Origin: Desulfofundulus thermobenzoicus
GTDB taxonomy: Bacteria > Bacillota > Desulfotomaculia > Desulfotomaculales > Desulfovirgulaceae
Assembly (NCBI RefSeq): GCF_009428905.1
Contig: NZ_WHYR01000007.1
Span: forward strand, 37,964-101,963
Reading direction: 5' to 3'
DNA: 64,000 nt
The translations under genes were made by a program, and so were the position numbers. Positions within the stretch are counted from its first letter, which is position 1; every line of letters starts with the position of its first letter. The notes under the pieces are model-generated. The model searched no databases and was not told where the DNA came from. It saw nothing but the letters and a program-made list of their open reading frames with translations. Positions 43,741 to 52,297 of this stretch are shown piece after piece.

Positions 43741-44325
43741 TCACTTAGCTATCAACTTTAGCATTCTACCCCGATGAATATTTAGCCAATCCTCTTTTAA
43801 CATTGCAAGCCTAATTACATCGAAGTACTTGTTATCCCTGAAAATATGTTTTTTAAAATATCCCTCTTCCTCAAAGCCAAATTTTTTGTGTAAATTTAAT
43901 GCTACTTCATTAAAACTAAGAACCTCACAATTAAGCTTATTTAGATCCATTACTAAAAAAACATGATCAAGGATTGTAAATTCAACTCTTGAACCGATAC
44001 CTTTACCTTTTGTTTGCAAATCGCCTACATAAAAACCCCAAAATGCCGATTTGTTTTTAGCGTCTATATTATATAAGCATACTAACCCATTTTTCATTTT
44101 TCCATCATTGGAGAAAATCCAATACTTTACTGATGGATCATTAGATATTTTTTCATACCATTTTCTATGCTCTTCCGGTGAGATGATATGATTGGTATAC
44201 ATGAAATTTCTGATTTCATCCTGATTGCGCCACTTGCGTATAAGCTCTAGATCGTTTTCAGTAATTGTTTGGAGTCTGACAAGGCTTAGGGGCTTATTAT
44301 TGTTATTATTCACAATGTCATTCAT
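43741..44325 (-). CDS. pseH: UDP-4-amino-4,6-dideoxy-beta-L-AltNAc N-acetyltransferase PseH
   Basis: A 194-residue GNAT acetyltransferase (LIRKWRNQDEIRNFMYTNHI and LQTKGKGIGSRVEFTILDHV, the acetyl-CoA loop). It acetylates the PseC product at N4. The gene is clearly AT-rich. A 5' fragment of a second, diverged pseH lies at 48306-48474. With pseB, C, G, I and spsF it completes the pathway. Confidence 0.92.
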   Translation of the reverse strand: MNDIVNNNNNKPLSLVRLQTITENDLELIRKWRNQDEIRNFMYTNHIISPEEHRKWYEKISNDPSVKYWIFSNDGKMKNGLVCLYNIDAKNKSAFWGFYVGDLQTKGKGIGSRVEFTILDHVFLVMDLNKLNCEVLSFNEVALNLHKKFGFEEEGYFKKHIFRDNKYFDVIRLAMLKEDWLNIHRGRMLKLIAK

Positions 44326-44417
44326 TGTTTCTTTCTCCTTTATTTCATATTCCGGCAGGAATAAGTCAAAATAACCATAATTAAATAATTTAATAAGTTA
44401 AGTACCTGGCATCCGGA

Positions 44418-46280
44418 TTACACTTTCCATTCCTGAAGGGCAAATTCCACCAGGCGGTCGGTGCGGGCACTGATGAATTTTTCCGCGTCGTCAAGCATCC
44501 ACCGGGTTCGGTAAGTGCCAAATGAAGTGTAGGTGGCAAGTTTTTGGAAACCTTCATCATTGGCCAGTTCTCTGGCCATGGCCAGGTTCGAGCCAATTTT
44601 TTCGCGATTTAAATATTCGTTCCTCTTCTGGAAAGGCAGACGGTTGGAAAGGGAAGCGTTCCACGATTGGTCAAGCAGGATCAAATTACCCAGCAGGTCC
44701 ACAATTTTAGTGTGCTTCTCCTTAAGCTCGGGGCGCCAGTTCCCGTAATCGCTGTCCGGCGGAATCTGCGGCCAGACGTGTTCAATTTGCATATCTCTTG
44801 CCTGTTCCCAGCTTAAAAGGGAACTCTGCCCGCTTTGCTGCGCCAGATGCAGTTCCCACCTATATAAGAAATAACGTCTTTCCGGACCGGAAAGGGTGTT
44901 CCGCTGCAGGTTGTCTTTAAAAATGTTATCGCCGCCGTAGTATTCAATCAACTGTTTGAGACTGGCGGTAACCTCCTCGAGCCCGACCTGGCCGTGCCAG
45001 AGCCGGTAGGCCAGGGAAGAAAGGGTGCCGATGCCCGCATCGCTGCGCCGGTTGCACACCCGGTAGGCCCGCCAGGAAAACAGGTAGCAAAGCCGGAGAA
45101 CTTCGCAAACATCCCCTGGGGAACCAGGCATGAACCTTTTGAAGACGGCCATCAGCAGGGGGGCGAAGTTGGCCATGGTGCCGGCAGCCGGGTCGTTAAG
45201 CAATTCGAAGTACTGTCCGGCAGCGCCACGGACGGCGCCAAAGCGGGATGAATCAGGCTTTCTCAGCCCTGCGTATAAATCAGCGGCCTCCACCAGACTT
45301 TCCACGTAATCCCTGGCGTGGCGCAAAACCTCATCGGAGTTCGGTGTACGGTTTTTCTCATCCAGGTGCTTGTCCTTCAACGCCCGATAAACATCGTAAA
45401 TATTATAGATACCTGTCAATACTATCCAGTGATATCTGGCCAGGCTGTTCTCAAGGTCTACCGTGTCCTCGGCGTACCCCTCAATACGGCAAAGGTTCCG
45501 CAGGATTTTCTCCCAGGCCGCACCAACGGCTGCTTCCAAATCCCTTGCCGCCACCGCGTCAGGAGTTCTGGCCGCCAGATAGAGGAGATAGTTCTTGATT
45601 TTATCCAGTTCGGAAAGGGGCTTGCCGCGGTCGTTGGTGGTTTCGAACACCATCCCCGCCGTTTTGTTATCTTCCACCTGATAGGTAAGAAAAACAATTT
45701 TTTCGGCGATGTCTTCAAGAAAGGTCCGGAGCGATTGGCTCTCGTTACCGTAAACCTGGAAAATTTTCTGATCAAAATAGGCGCGGGCTTTCTGTAAACG
45801 GACTTGCCCCGGCGTTTCGGGGTCCCTTGTTTGCGGCTCCGGGGAAAGCACGCAATGCCAGAAGAAGTCGTCGTCGGTGGGGGGCGCAAGCTGTAACCTT
45901 CTCAAGCCGTAGCTGGGTCTCCGATCGTGGCAACCACAGACGTATTTCTCAAAGAATTGCCAGCTGTCGTCCTCAAAACCGGCCTGCTTGCGCAGAAGCC
46001 GGCATGCACAGGCAAAAAGAATCACCAGTGTGGTCAGGCGCTGCTGACCATCCACTATTTCAAAGCTGCCTGGCTCAGAAGAAGGCTTAAAGATAAGGGT
46101 ACCCGTAAAATGGGAGGGCACTTCGCGGAGATTCTGCATGTCCTGCCAGATATCTTCAAGCTGCTTCTCGGTCCAGGCATAGGACCTCTGATAGGGTGGA
46201 ACCAGGAACTTCACTTCATCACCATTATCACCATTAAATAGAGCAGAAAAGGTTAACGGCTGTGAAGAAATGCTTTTCAT
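44418..46280 (-). CDS. GmrSD-like DUF262/DUF1524 protein, probable restriction nuclease
   Basis: A 620-residue protein. The N-terminal DUF262 (GmrS-like) domain has VPPYQR (27-32) and DGQQRLTT (77-84). The C-terminal DUF1524 HNH-like region has QIEHVWPQIP near residue 500 and later LLGNLILLDQSWNASLSNR. Family members such as GmrSD cut phage DNA carrying modified (glucosylated) cytosines using NTP. Others are uncharacterised. It is a single fused polypeptide here. The gene lies between pseH and a maf fragment. A defence role is inferred from the family. Confidence 0.82.
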   Translation of the reverse strand: MKSISSQPLTFSALFNGDNGDEVKFLVPPYQRSYAWTEKQLEDIWQDMQNLREVPSHFTGTLIFKPSSEPGSFEIVDGQQRLTTLVILFACACRLLRKQAGFEDDSWQFFEKYVCGCHDRRPSYGLRRLQLAPPTDDDFFWHCVLSPEPQTRDPETPGQVRLQKARAYFDQKIFQVYGNESQSLRTFLEDIAEKIVFLTYQVEDNKTAGMVFETTNDRGKPLSELDKIKNYLLYLAARTPDAVAARDLEAAVGAAWEKILRNLCRIEGYAEDTVDLENSLARYHWIVLTGIYNIYDVYRALKDKHLDEKNRTPNSDEVLRHARDYVESLVEAADLYAGLRKPDSSRFGAVRGAAGQYFELLNDPAAGTMANFAPLLMAVFKRFMPGSPGDVCEVLRLCYLFSWRAYRVCNRRSDAGIGTLSSLAYRLWHGQVGLEEVTASLKQLIEYYGGDNIFKDNLQRNTLSGPERRYFLYRWELHLAQQSGQSSLLSWEQARDMQIEHVWPQIPPDSDYGNWRPELKEKHTKIVDLLGNLILLDQSWNASLSNRLPFQKRNEYLNREKIGSNLAMARELANDEGFQKLATYTSFGTYRTRWMLDDAEKFISARTDRLVEFALQEWKV

Positions 46281-46469
46281 TTTTTCGCCTCCCGGGATAA
46301 CTATATCAAGGAACTGCAGGGTTTCGTAATGGGCATCGCTCTGGGAAAACAGAGCCAGCCGGAGCTATTTCAAGATATAGTTCAGGTAGTTAGCCGGCCA
46401 GTCTACCCAACCCCGGAGGATTCCATAAGGTTTACCAATTGAATTTTCAATTGAACACAGGACAGTTTT

Positions 46470-47040
46470 ATGGTGGACATCAAAGTGCTTGCTCCAACCT
46501 CTCTCCCGCCCTTTCCAATAGGTCCACGCAGATTCTGGCCAGGCCGCCGGTGGTGGTGAACCAGTCGCGGTGGTGCAATAGAATTTCCGCCCGGGTCGCT
46601 TCAGGGGAATCGTGCTTTTCCGGGACCGCACACATTTCCATCTCGAACTTGATCATATAAAACTGAAAAATATGCGCGAAAAACAGCTGGAAAGACGGGT
46701 GCCCGTTGATGCAGTTGTCCTTGTGGGCCATAATCTCCCGGTCTATTTCCGCCAGCAGATCGGCATTTGCCATGCTTCCACCGGATAGGTTTTCCGCCGC
46801 AGTAGCTGTTGGCCTTGCTTCTGTCGTTGTTGAACTATCCGTTTTCCCGCCCGAATGATTTTCCGCGGGCGTAGCGTTTTGATCCGCCATAGCGCCCGGC
46901 TACTTTTCTGCTACGATACCGTCTGCCTGATCATCCGCCAGTGGTCCTTTTTTTTCCACCTCTTTCCCCACCAGGATCTTCCTGCAGGAAAGGTTCGTGT
47001 TCGGCAAGCTTTTGCAGCCCCTGCTGGCATTCTTCCAAAT
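46470..47040 (-). pseudogene. Duplicated C-terminal fragment of the Maf glycosyltransferase gene
   Basis: Positions 46480-46890 encode a 136-residue ORF whose last ~95 residues nearly match the Maf C-terminus (DREIMAHKDNCINGHPSFQL, then ICVDLLERAGERLEQAL). Nucleotide similarity to maf continues upstream to about 47037 but with stops and frame changes, and ends abruptly at the hicA gene. The first two thirds of maf are missing, so it is a decayed partial duplicate. An ORF starting at 46890 could still be translated. Confidence 0.8.
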
Positions 47041-47048
47041 TCCATTAG

Positions 47049-47267
47049 CTAATCCTTTAACCACTGCTCACGTGAGATGCCTGCTCTTTTTAGGATTCGC
47101 AACAGAAGATCCGCACTTATTTCTTTTCTATGCGGATTGGGTATTACTAACACTAAATTTTCTTTAATCATATATGGATGCTTTCCGCCAGAATATGGTC
47201 CACTAAAGCCAAAATTTTTCAGGCGCCGGACAAGTTCCTGCCAGGAAATAGAAGTTATCTTAGCCAC
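47049..47267 (-). CDS. hicA: HicA-family mRNA interferase toxin
   Basis: A 72-residue YcfA/HicA protein. SWQELVRRLKNFGF is followed by the catalytic-type GGKHPYM histidine and IPNPHRKEISADLLLRILK. It cleaves mRNA when free of HicB. The start chosen is GTG at 47267, overlapping the hicB stop (GTGGCTAA). An in-frame TTG at 47276 is also possible. It is downstream of hicB. Confidence 0.88.
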   Translation of the reverse strand: MAKITSISWQELVRRLKNFGFSGPYSGGKHPYMIKENLVLVIPNPHRKEISADLLLRILKRAGISREQWLKD

Positions 47268-47514
47268 CAAACTCAACCTTCTTTATTTCCTCAATGCTTC
47301 GTCCCCCTACCGGGGGTATCGGTAAGCCTTTCCTCAGCCTAATTATGATCCAGCCATCAATTGCTTCTGCCAGGTTCTGGCGGCATTCTTCCAGCGTTTT
47401 GCCGGTAGCCCAAACACCTTCTAATGAGGGGACTTCCCCGTAATACGGTTCTTCATCTTTGATGATTTCATACCTTGCCTCACGAAGGGCGGCATTGATA
47501 TATTCAACTATCAT
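47260..47514 (-). CDS. hicB: HicB-family antitoxin
   Basis: An 84-residue protein with the HicB partial RNase H-like fold: YYGEVPSLEGVWATGKTLEE then CRQNLAEAIDGWIII. There is no C-terminal DNA-binding domain, as in short HicB proteins. It neutralises HicA and is first in the pair, overlapping it by eight bases. The unit sits among gene fragments. Confidence 0.88.
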   Translation of the reverse strand: MIVEYINAALREARYEIIKDEEPYYGEVPSLEGVWATGKTLEECRQNLAEAIDGWIIIRLRKGLPIPPVGGRSIEEIKKVEFGG

Positions 47515-47856
47515 AAATTTCCCTCCTGTTTGCCGGATTCAGTTCCTGCTCGGATTCAAAACACAGGTTAATCCACAAAAAGGCAGCCTTACGATTATTA
47601 ACATATTTGCAAGAACTCGGGGCACCGGTTTCCTCGTGTCTCAGGACATGCTTGGTTTATACTTCACGGTAGTGTTATACAGTGTTAATTAATAATGTAC
47701 ACAAAGAGATGACAAAAATCAAGCCAGGTCGAGTTTCGTATGTTAAAATGTTCTGCTTAACCCCACGGCAACGTCAAAGTCAAAAATAACTCAAAAGCAA
47801 CCCAATTTACAGAATTTATCCGGTTTTTTCCCCTGAAAAACAATTTAATTGCATGT
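47515..47856. other. AT-rich gap without recognisable features
   Basis: Upstream of hicB and the dead DruA-like gene. No ORF with family similarity, no hairpin with a T tract and no repeat seen. It probably holds the hicBA promoter (minus strand) but no clear -10/-35 pair stands out. Confidence 0.4.
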
Positions 47857-48309
47857 ATGGGTAGAAACTGGACTAAACCAGACGACCTTTACTCCCTGAT
47901 GGTGCGGCCCATCTTCCGGGAGGAAGAGGATGCCTGGAGCAAATTGATGAACACCCATCACTACCCTGGTTTTAACCACCTTCCCGGGAAAAGCCTCAAA
48001 TAATTGGCCTTGCTCAATGGACAATGGGTGGCCCTGGTGGGTTGGGGCGCCGCCGCCTTGAAGAATGGCCCCCGCGAAAAGTGGCTGGGCAGGTCTTCGG
48101 AGCAAAAAAAGCAGCGGTTAAATTACGTTGTAAACAACCAGCGTTTTTTAATCCTCCCCAACGTCCGGATCAAGAACCTGGCTTCGAAGGTGCTGGCCCT
48201 GAAAACTAAGCGACTCGCCGCCGACTGGCTGGCGGCTTTTGGCTACCCGGTATTGCTGGCCGAAACTTTTGTTGGCCACAGACGCTTTGCCGGTACCTGC
48301 TGCTCTTGA
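47857..48309 (+). pseudogene. DruA/DUF4338-family gene, interrupted and truncated
   Basis: From ATG 47857 (MGRNWTKPDDLYSLM) the plus frame follows DUF4338: EDAWSKLMNTHHYPGFNHLP, then a TAA stop where a tyrosine is expected, then LALLNGQWVALVGWGAAALK, VVNNQRFLILPNVRIKNLAS and LLAETFVGHRRFAGTC. The similarity ends at 48309 just where the C-terminal half should follow. The family includes DruA of the Druantia anti-phage system and transposon-associated relatives. With an internal stop and no 3' part it should be inactive. Confidence 0.75.
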
Positions 48310-48474
48310 AATTTTTTGATACCAGGCCAAGTGTTCCTCAGGAGAAATAATGTGGTTGGCATACATATCGTTTTTTATTTCATCCTGGTTTCGCCAGGCA
48401 CGGATAAATTCAATGTCAGCCTCATTAATTGGAAGGAATATTATAAAGCTATCCCTTTTTATCTTTTCATAGCC
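48306..48474 (-). pseudogene. 5' fragment of a second pseH-like gene
   Basis: The minus frame reads PINEADIEFIRAWRNQDEIK, then MYANHIISPEEHLAWYQKIS, aligning with residues ~18-65 of the intact PseH. The similarity stops at about 48306, at the 3' end of the DruA-like remnant on the other strand. It shows that a second, diverged glycan-gene set once stood here or was brought in. Confidence 0.75.
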
Positions 48475-48476
48475 CC

Positions 48477-48935
48477 TTAAACTAAAATATCATAAAACGG
48501 TTTATAAGCATCTTTTTTATCTTCTGTAGCTATTGCACCAGCAATTGTTTCTCTTTGAATAAGGAAATATAGCTTCTTTTCAATCGGATAATACTTCGTC
48601 AATATTTTGTCAATGTGATTTACAAAAACTCTCCAGTATTCATTTAAGGAAGAGAAGTTAATAGAGTTCCACATATCTGCATAACTTTTTAAGTCTATGT
48701 TACTATCCTTATGAGCAGCAACTTTGTTCCTTATGTATCGGAAATTAAACTTATTTTCAAGTTTTGTTATTTCCGATAATAACTCTTTGTGCTCTAGGCT
48801 TTTATATTTGGTATTGTATTCTGTAAGTTTGCTCAACAAGTTAAACAAACTGTTTAACTCAACAATAAAATATTTTCCGATCAGTTTTTGTGAATAATCG
48901 TTAATAAAGGCTAAAATTTGTAAAATGCCATTCAA
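48477..48935 (-). CDS. HEPN-like protein of unknown function
   Basis: A 152-residue, mostly helical, AT-rich gene product. It contains FRYIRNKVAAHKD with R69-N70-x4-H75, the RNx4H form of the HEPN ribonuclease motif seen in AbiU2-like and related proteins. Helices before it (LNSLFNLLSKLTEYNTKYKS) fit an all-alpha fold. It starts 13 bases behind the phase-variable gene and is likely translated with it. No named family can be assigned by eye. Confidence 0.6.
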   Translation of the reverse strand: MNGILQILAFINDYSQKLIGKYFIVELNSLFNLLSKLTEYNTKYKSLEHKELLSEITKLENKFNFRYIRNKVAAHKDSNIDLKSYADMWNSINFSSLNEYWRVFVNHIDKILTKYYPIEKKLYFLIQRETIAGAIATEDKKDAYKPFYDILV

Positions 48936-48948
48936 GACCTCAATATCT

Positions 48949-49412
48949 TCAAGTGTCAGTGCTAATTTGGATTATTTTCTGCTCATTTACTTCGCTACCC
49001 CAGGCATTTGCTTGAGCGCTAAATAAAATGTTTCTTTCTGCAAATCTCAATGGATTACCACTAAATCTAGGCTTAAAATTTGGCGATAGTTGCTCAGGTA
49101 AATCATTCAGTATCAATTTAACACAATCTTTTTTCCAGACATCATTTGCCACTTTATAAGAATATTGCTCAGCCTCAGCCTCAGCCTCAGCCTCAGCCTC
49201 AAGCCGAAAATACTTTCCATGTGGAATTCTACAACGTTTGCCGTTCTTAAACTCAACCTTAATTTCTTTTCTATATATGGAAATAACCTTACATGACAAA
49301 ACTTTATTGTTTTTTTTTTTTTTTTTTTTGGATTTTTGGGGCCTCCAATGTTTTTAGCACTCCCCTCATAATAAACAACGTATACTTCATCCCCGAGTTT
49401 TAACTCATTCAT
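48949..49412 (-). pseudogene. AT-rich gene frameshifted at a 20-A tract (probable phase-variable CDS)
   Basis: The start MNELKLGDEVYVVYYEGSAK (49412) runs into 20 consecutive A (T at 49310-49329). In the present length the frame continues wrongly. With 21 or 18 A it joins the downstream frame (VLSCKVISIYRKEIKVEFKN to the stop at 48949), giving about 154 residues. Five CTCAGC hexamers (49168-49197) encode an in-frame (EA)n tract. No family recognised; the N-terminus resembles a small beta-barrel. It is followed by the HEPN-like gene. A sequencing error in the homopolymer is the alternative. Confidence 0.65.
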
Positions 49413-49823
49413 TTATTCCCCCCTCCCCCAATAAACAACAGTGTGCTCTTTGCCTAACTGCAGGATAAATGAGCGATGCAGGTTCGATTGTCCGCAAAGC
49501 ACGAGTATTGTCCCATGCTTCCTAGTTTATCCTAAAATCCAGATGAGCCACCCTCTCATTCTCTTTTCGCTTCATATTCATTCGCTACTTTCGCTAACAG
49601 CTCCAGAGTTTCTAGTGACTTTCGGTTCCGTCCCGGGTCCTTCCTGCTCACGCCGTTTAAGGTTATTTGCAACACGCAAGAGATGCAACGCGACTTCCTG
49701 ATTCAATGTCGCCGTAGTTTCCTCTTTCCTGCAGGCTTGGTACTTTGGCCACAACCCGGTTTTATGAACTTAGTGCTAATTATAAACTGATGTAAAATAA
49801 CCAGTAAGGTTTTAGAGTGAATA
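49413..49823. other. Gap with a possible decayed ORF
   Basis: On the minus strand, pieces of coding-like sequence appear in two frames: LNQEVALHLLRVANNLKRRE (about 49650-49710) and SLETLELLAKVANEYEAKRE (about 49560-49620), as if a small helical protein gene had one frameshift. No start or family is clear. The remaining bases show nothing. Confidence 0.25.
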
Positions 49824-51803
49824 TCAAAGCGCCTGCTCCAACCTCTCCCCCGCCCTTTCCAGAAGCCCTACACATATCCCGGCCAGGCCGCCGGTGGTGG
49901 TGAACCAGTCGCGGTGGTACAGTAGAATTTCCGCCCGGGCCGCTTCAGGAGAATCGTGTTTTTCTGGGACGGCGCACATTTCCATCTCGAACTTGATCAT
50001 ATAAGACTGAAAAATGTGCGCGAAAAACAGCTGGAAAGACGGGTGCCCGTTGATGCAGTTGTTCTTGTGGGCCATAATCTCCCGGTCTATTTCCGCCAAC
50101 CGGTCTTTGTAATCTATTCTATCGCCCGATTGTTTCTCCGTTGAAGGCCTTTTTTTCACAACCTCTTCCCCCGCCAGAATTTCCTGCAGGAAAGGCTCGT
50201 GTTCGGCAAGTTTTTGCAGCCCCTGCAGGCATTCTTCCACCACCCTTTGCATGGCCCGACGGGTATCTTCGATAATGGTCGCCACCCTGTCCGCGTCCCG
50301 CTGGCTGTCCCTGGCGGAAAAGCCGGCGATGGCGCTGTGGATAATTTCCAGCGGGTGGAATTCAGCGGTCATGTACCGGTCAATGGCTTCCTGGAAGGTC
50401 ATTACTTTCGTTCCAGTTATATAAGCGCCACCTTCGGTGCAGTTGACACAGGTTCCATTGTAAGCGGCCACGTCCAGTTCATAATGCTTGAGAAACTGGT
50501 ACCATATACGCGATGTGCGGATGGGCCGGCCATCGTTGCCGGGAACCTCCAGGGTATTTTCTTCGCCGTAGAAGGCCTGTTGTTTTTCCCCGTAGGGTGT
50601 GCCCCGGGCGTGGGTATCGCCTTCCCGGCTGAAAGCCAGGTCCTGGCCGATGAGGATGATGGGGTTGCAGCCCAGGGCTTCGGCCACCTTAAAGGCCATG
50701 TTTCCCGCCGACGGGCCGATGTTCAATATTCCCTTGTCCACGTCCAGCCAGCGGAAGTGATCGAAGTTCCGGTAAACGATGATCCTGGGGCCGGGGTAGG
50801 CCTGGTAGACTTCCCGCCGCACCACCGGGCAGGCGGCCAGGTAGACATCCCGCACTTCCTCCGGACTGAAGCCGTCGATCAGTTTTACCACTTCCGGCAC
50901 CCGCTCCAGGGAGGTGACCAGGTGGGGTTTGACCCCCATGTTCATGAGGATTTTCAGTGAGGCATCCACACTGATGATTAAAGCCCGGTTTTCCAGCCCC
51001 TTGAGCAGGTGCTTGTTTTTATTCAGGGAAGGACCGGTGGCCACCACCACGGCCGGACGGTTTTTAAACCGGTTGTAGAGCAGGTTTATCCCAGGGTTGG
51101 AGAGAATTTCCGGCAGGTTTTCCAGCATATTCTCAATGCCGATCAGGGAATCCTTCGGGTCGTTGCCGAAGTGGATTACCTGGTGGGCGGCCGCCTCCCG
51201 AAGAGTCCGCAACGCCTGCAGGTAATAGTCCCGGTGCAGGGACAGGGCGCTGGCATGGTAAACCGGCTTCATGGCCCGTAATAGGATAAATTTTTGTTCC
51301 TCTTCCAGGAAGCGGCGCAGGGCTACATAGAGTTCTTCCCCCTCAAGACCCACGAAGAAGGAGATGCGCTGATTTTCAAAAAGGGGCGCCAGGTTGTTGC
51401 AGAAAAGGGCGGTTTTGAACATTTCCAGGTCCCGCTCGATGACGGCCACATAGCGGGTTCCCAGAACGGCGGCGAAGTGCTGCAGGTAGATCAAGAGTTC
51501 ATAGCCCAGGCCAAAGCCCAAAAAGACGGCCAGAAGGTTGTTTTTTAACTTTAAGGCAGCAATTTGTTTATGTACGTCGGCAAGGGGGTCTGCCGGGTGG
51601 TAATACACGCCCCCTGCCGTCATTTCCAGATTGAAAACCATGGCCTCCCCGCTGCCGGAAGCAATTACCCGGTAACGTCCCGTGAGGGGCGTTTTTTCCA
51701 GCCGCCCGGCCAGACCGGGGTGGTGGCGGGACAGGGCCTTTAGATTGGCCCGGTACAGCTCCTGGGGCCATCCGTCCCGGTGGGGTTTTCTCTTAGCTTT
51801 CAT
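49824..51803 (-). CDS. maf: Motility-associated factor (Maf/DUF115) glycosyltransferase
   Basis: A 659-residue protein with the central DUF115/MAF flag10 domain (FKNRPAVVVATGPSLNKNKH at about residues 247-266, then SVDASLKILMNMGVKPHLVT). Maf proteins transfer pseudaminic or legionaminic acid to flagellin Ser/Thr before export. It stands divergently beside the flagellin gene and downstream of the pse genes, exactly the expected partner. The C-terminal helical region is duplicated at 46470-47040. Confidence 0.93.
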   Translation of the reverse strand: MKAKRKPHRDGWPQELYRANLKALSRHHPGLAGRLEKTPLTGRYRVIASGSGEAMVFNLEMTAGGVYYHPADPLADVHKQIAALKLKNNLLAVFLGFGLGYELLIYLQHFAAVLGTRYVAVIERDLEMFKTALFCNNLAPLFENQRISFFVGLEGEELYVALRRFLEEEQKFILLRAMKPVYHASALSLHRDYYLQALRTLREAAAHQVIHFGNDPKDSLIGIENMLENLPEILSNPGINLLYNRFKNRPAVVVATGPSLNKNKHLLKGLENRALIISVDASLKILMNMGVKPHLVTSLERVPEVVKLIDGFSPEEVRDVYLAACPVVRREVYQAYPGPRIIVYRNFDHFRWLDVDKGILNIGPSAGNMAFKVAEALGCNPIILIGQDLAFSREGDTHARGTPYGEKQQAFYGEENTLEVPGNDGRPIRTSRIWYQFLKHYELDVAAYNGTCVNCTEGGAYITGTKVMTFQEAIDRYMTAEFHPLEIIHSAIAGFSARDSQRDADRVATIIEDTRRAMQRVVEECLQGLQKLAEHEPFLQEILAGEEVVKKRPSTEKQSGDRIDYKDRLAEIDREIMAHKNNCINGHPSFQLFFAHIFQSYMIKFEMEMCAVPEKHDSPEAARAEILLYHRDWFTTTGGLAGICVGLLERAGERLEQAL

Positions 51804-52297
51804 TGCCGTATCATTCTTCCTTCTTCTTTAAAATATAGTACCGGCAAGCCTTTATAATTGTTGTGCTGCGGAAAAATACGAAATATGTAAAACCGGCAAC
51901 CGGACCAACCCGGCCGGTATACTTATAAACAACCTCTTCCGGGATGATGAAGTGTTCCGCCGCCCGATCTTTTCGATTCGATTAAAAATAAGGCAAACCT
52001 TCTTTCCACTTTTAAGTTTCGGTTAAATGTGGGCAGAAATTAATGCCGCCGCCCGGCAAACCCCTAAAGAAAATATATCCAGCGGACGAATGAGTAAGTG
52101 AGGGTGGACCGGTGCGCTCCTGTCCGGCGGCCGACGGTGGGGATGGAGCGTTCGGGTGAGCCTGTCCCTGGGGCGGAAGTGCCCGCCTTAATCGCCCCGG
52201 GGCAAATGCAGCCCGCCTTTCACCGCCCCGGGGCAAGGGCGGGTTATCTTACATCCCTGCAATATTAATAAGTGTGTTAAAAGGAGGCAAGAAAGCA
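51804..52297. promoter_or_regulatory. maf-flagellin intergenic region and flagellin leader
   Basis: A 494-bp divergent gap. A weak SigD-like site for flagellin is TAAA (52065-52068), 16 bases, then GACGAATG (52085-52092). Downstream, 52160-52255 has two tandem ~31-base units (GCCCGCC(T)T...CGCCCCGGGGC) that can form GC-rich stems, including CCCGCC against GGGCGGG. The flagellin ribosome site AAGGAGG lies at 52281-52287. No known riboswitch is recognised. Confidence 0.4.

Noticed and set aside
49441..49701. tRNA-like GGTTCGATT box near 49483
   Set aside because: No acceptor stem, D-arm or anticodon arm can be drawn around it.
51950..52110. Second c-di-GMP riboswitch before flagellin (GGCAAACC and GGCAAACCCC seen)
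   Set aside because: The required GACGCAAAGCCACGGG-type core and closing P1 arms are missing.
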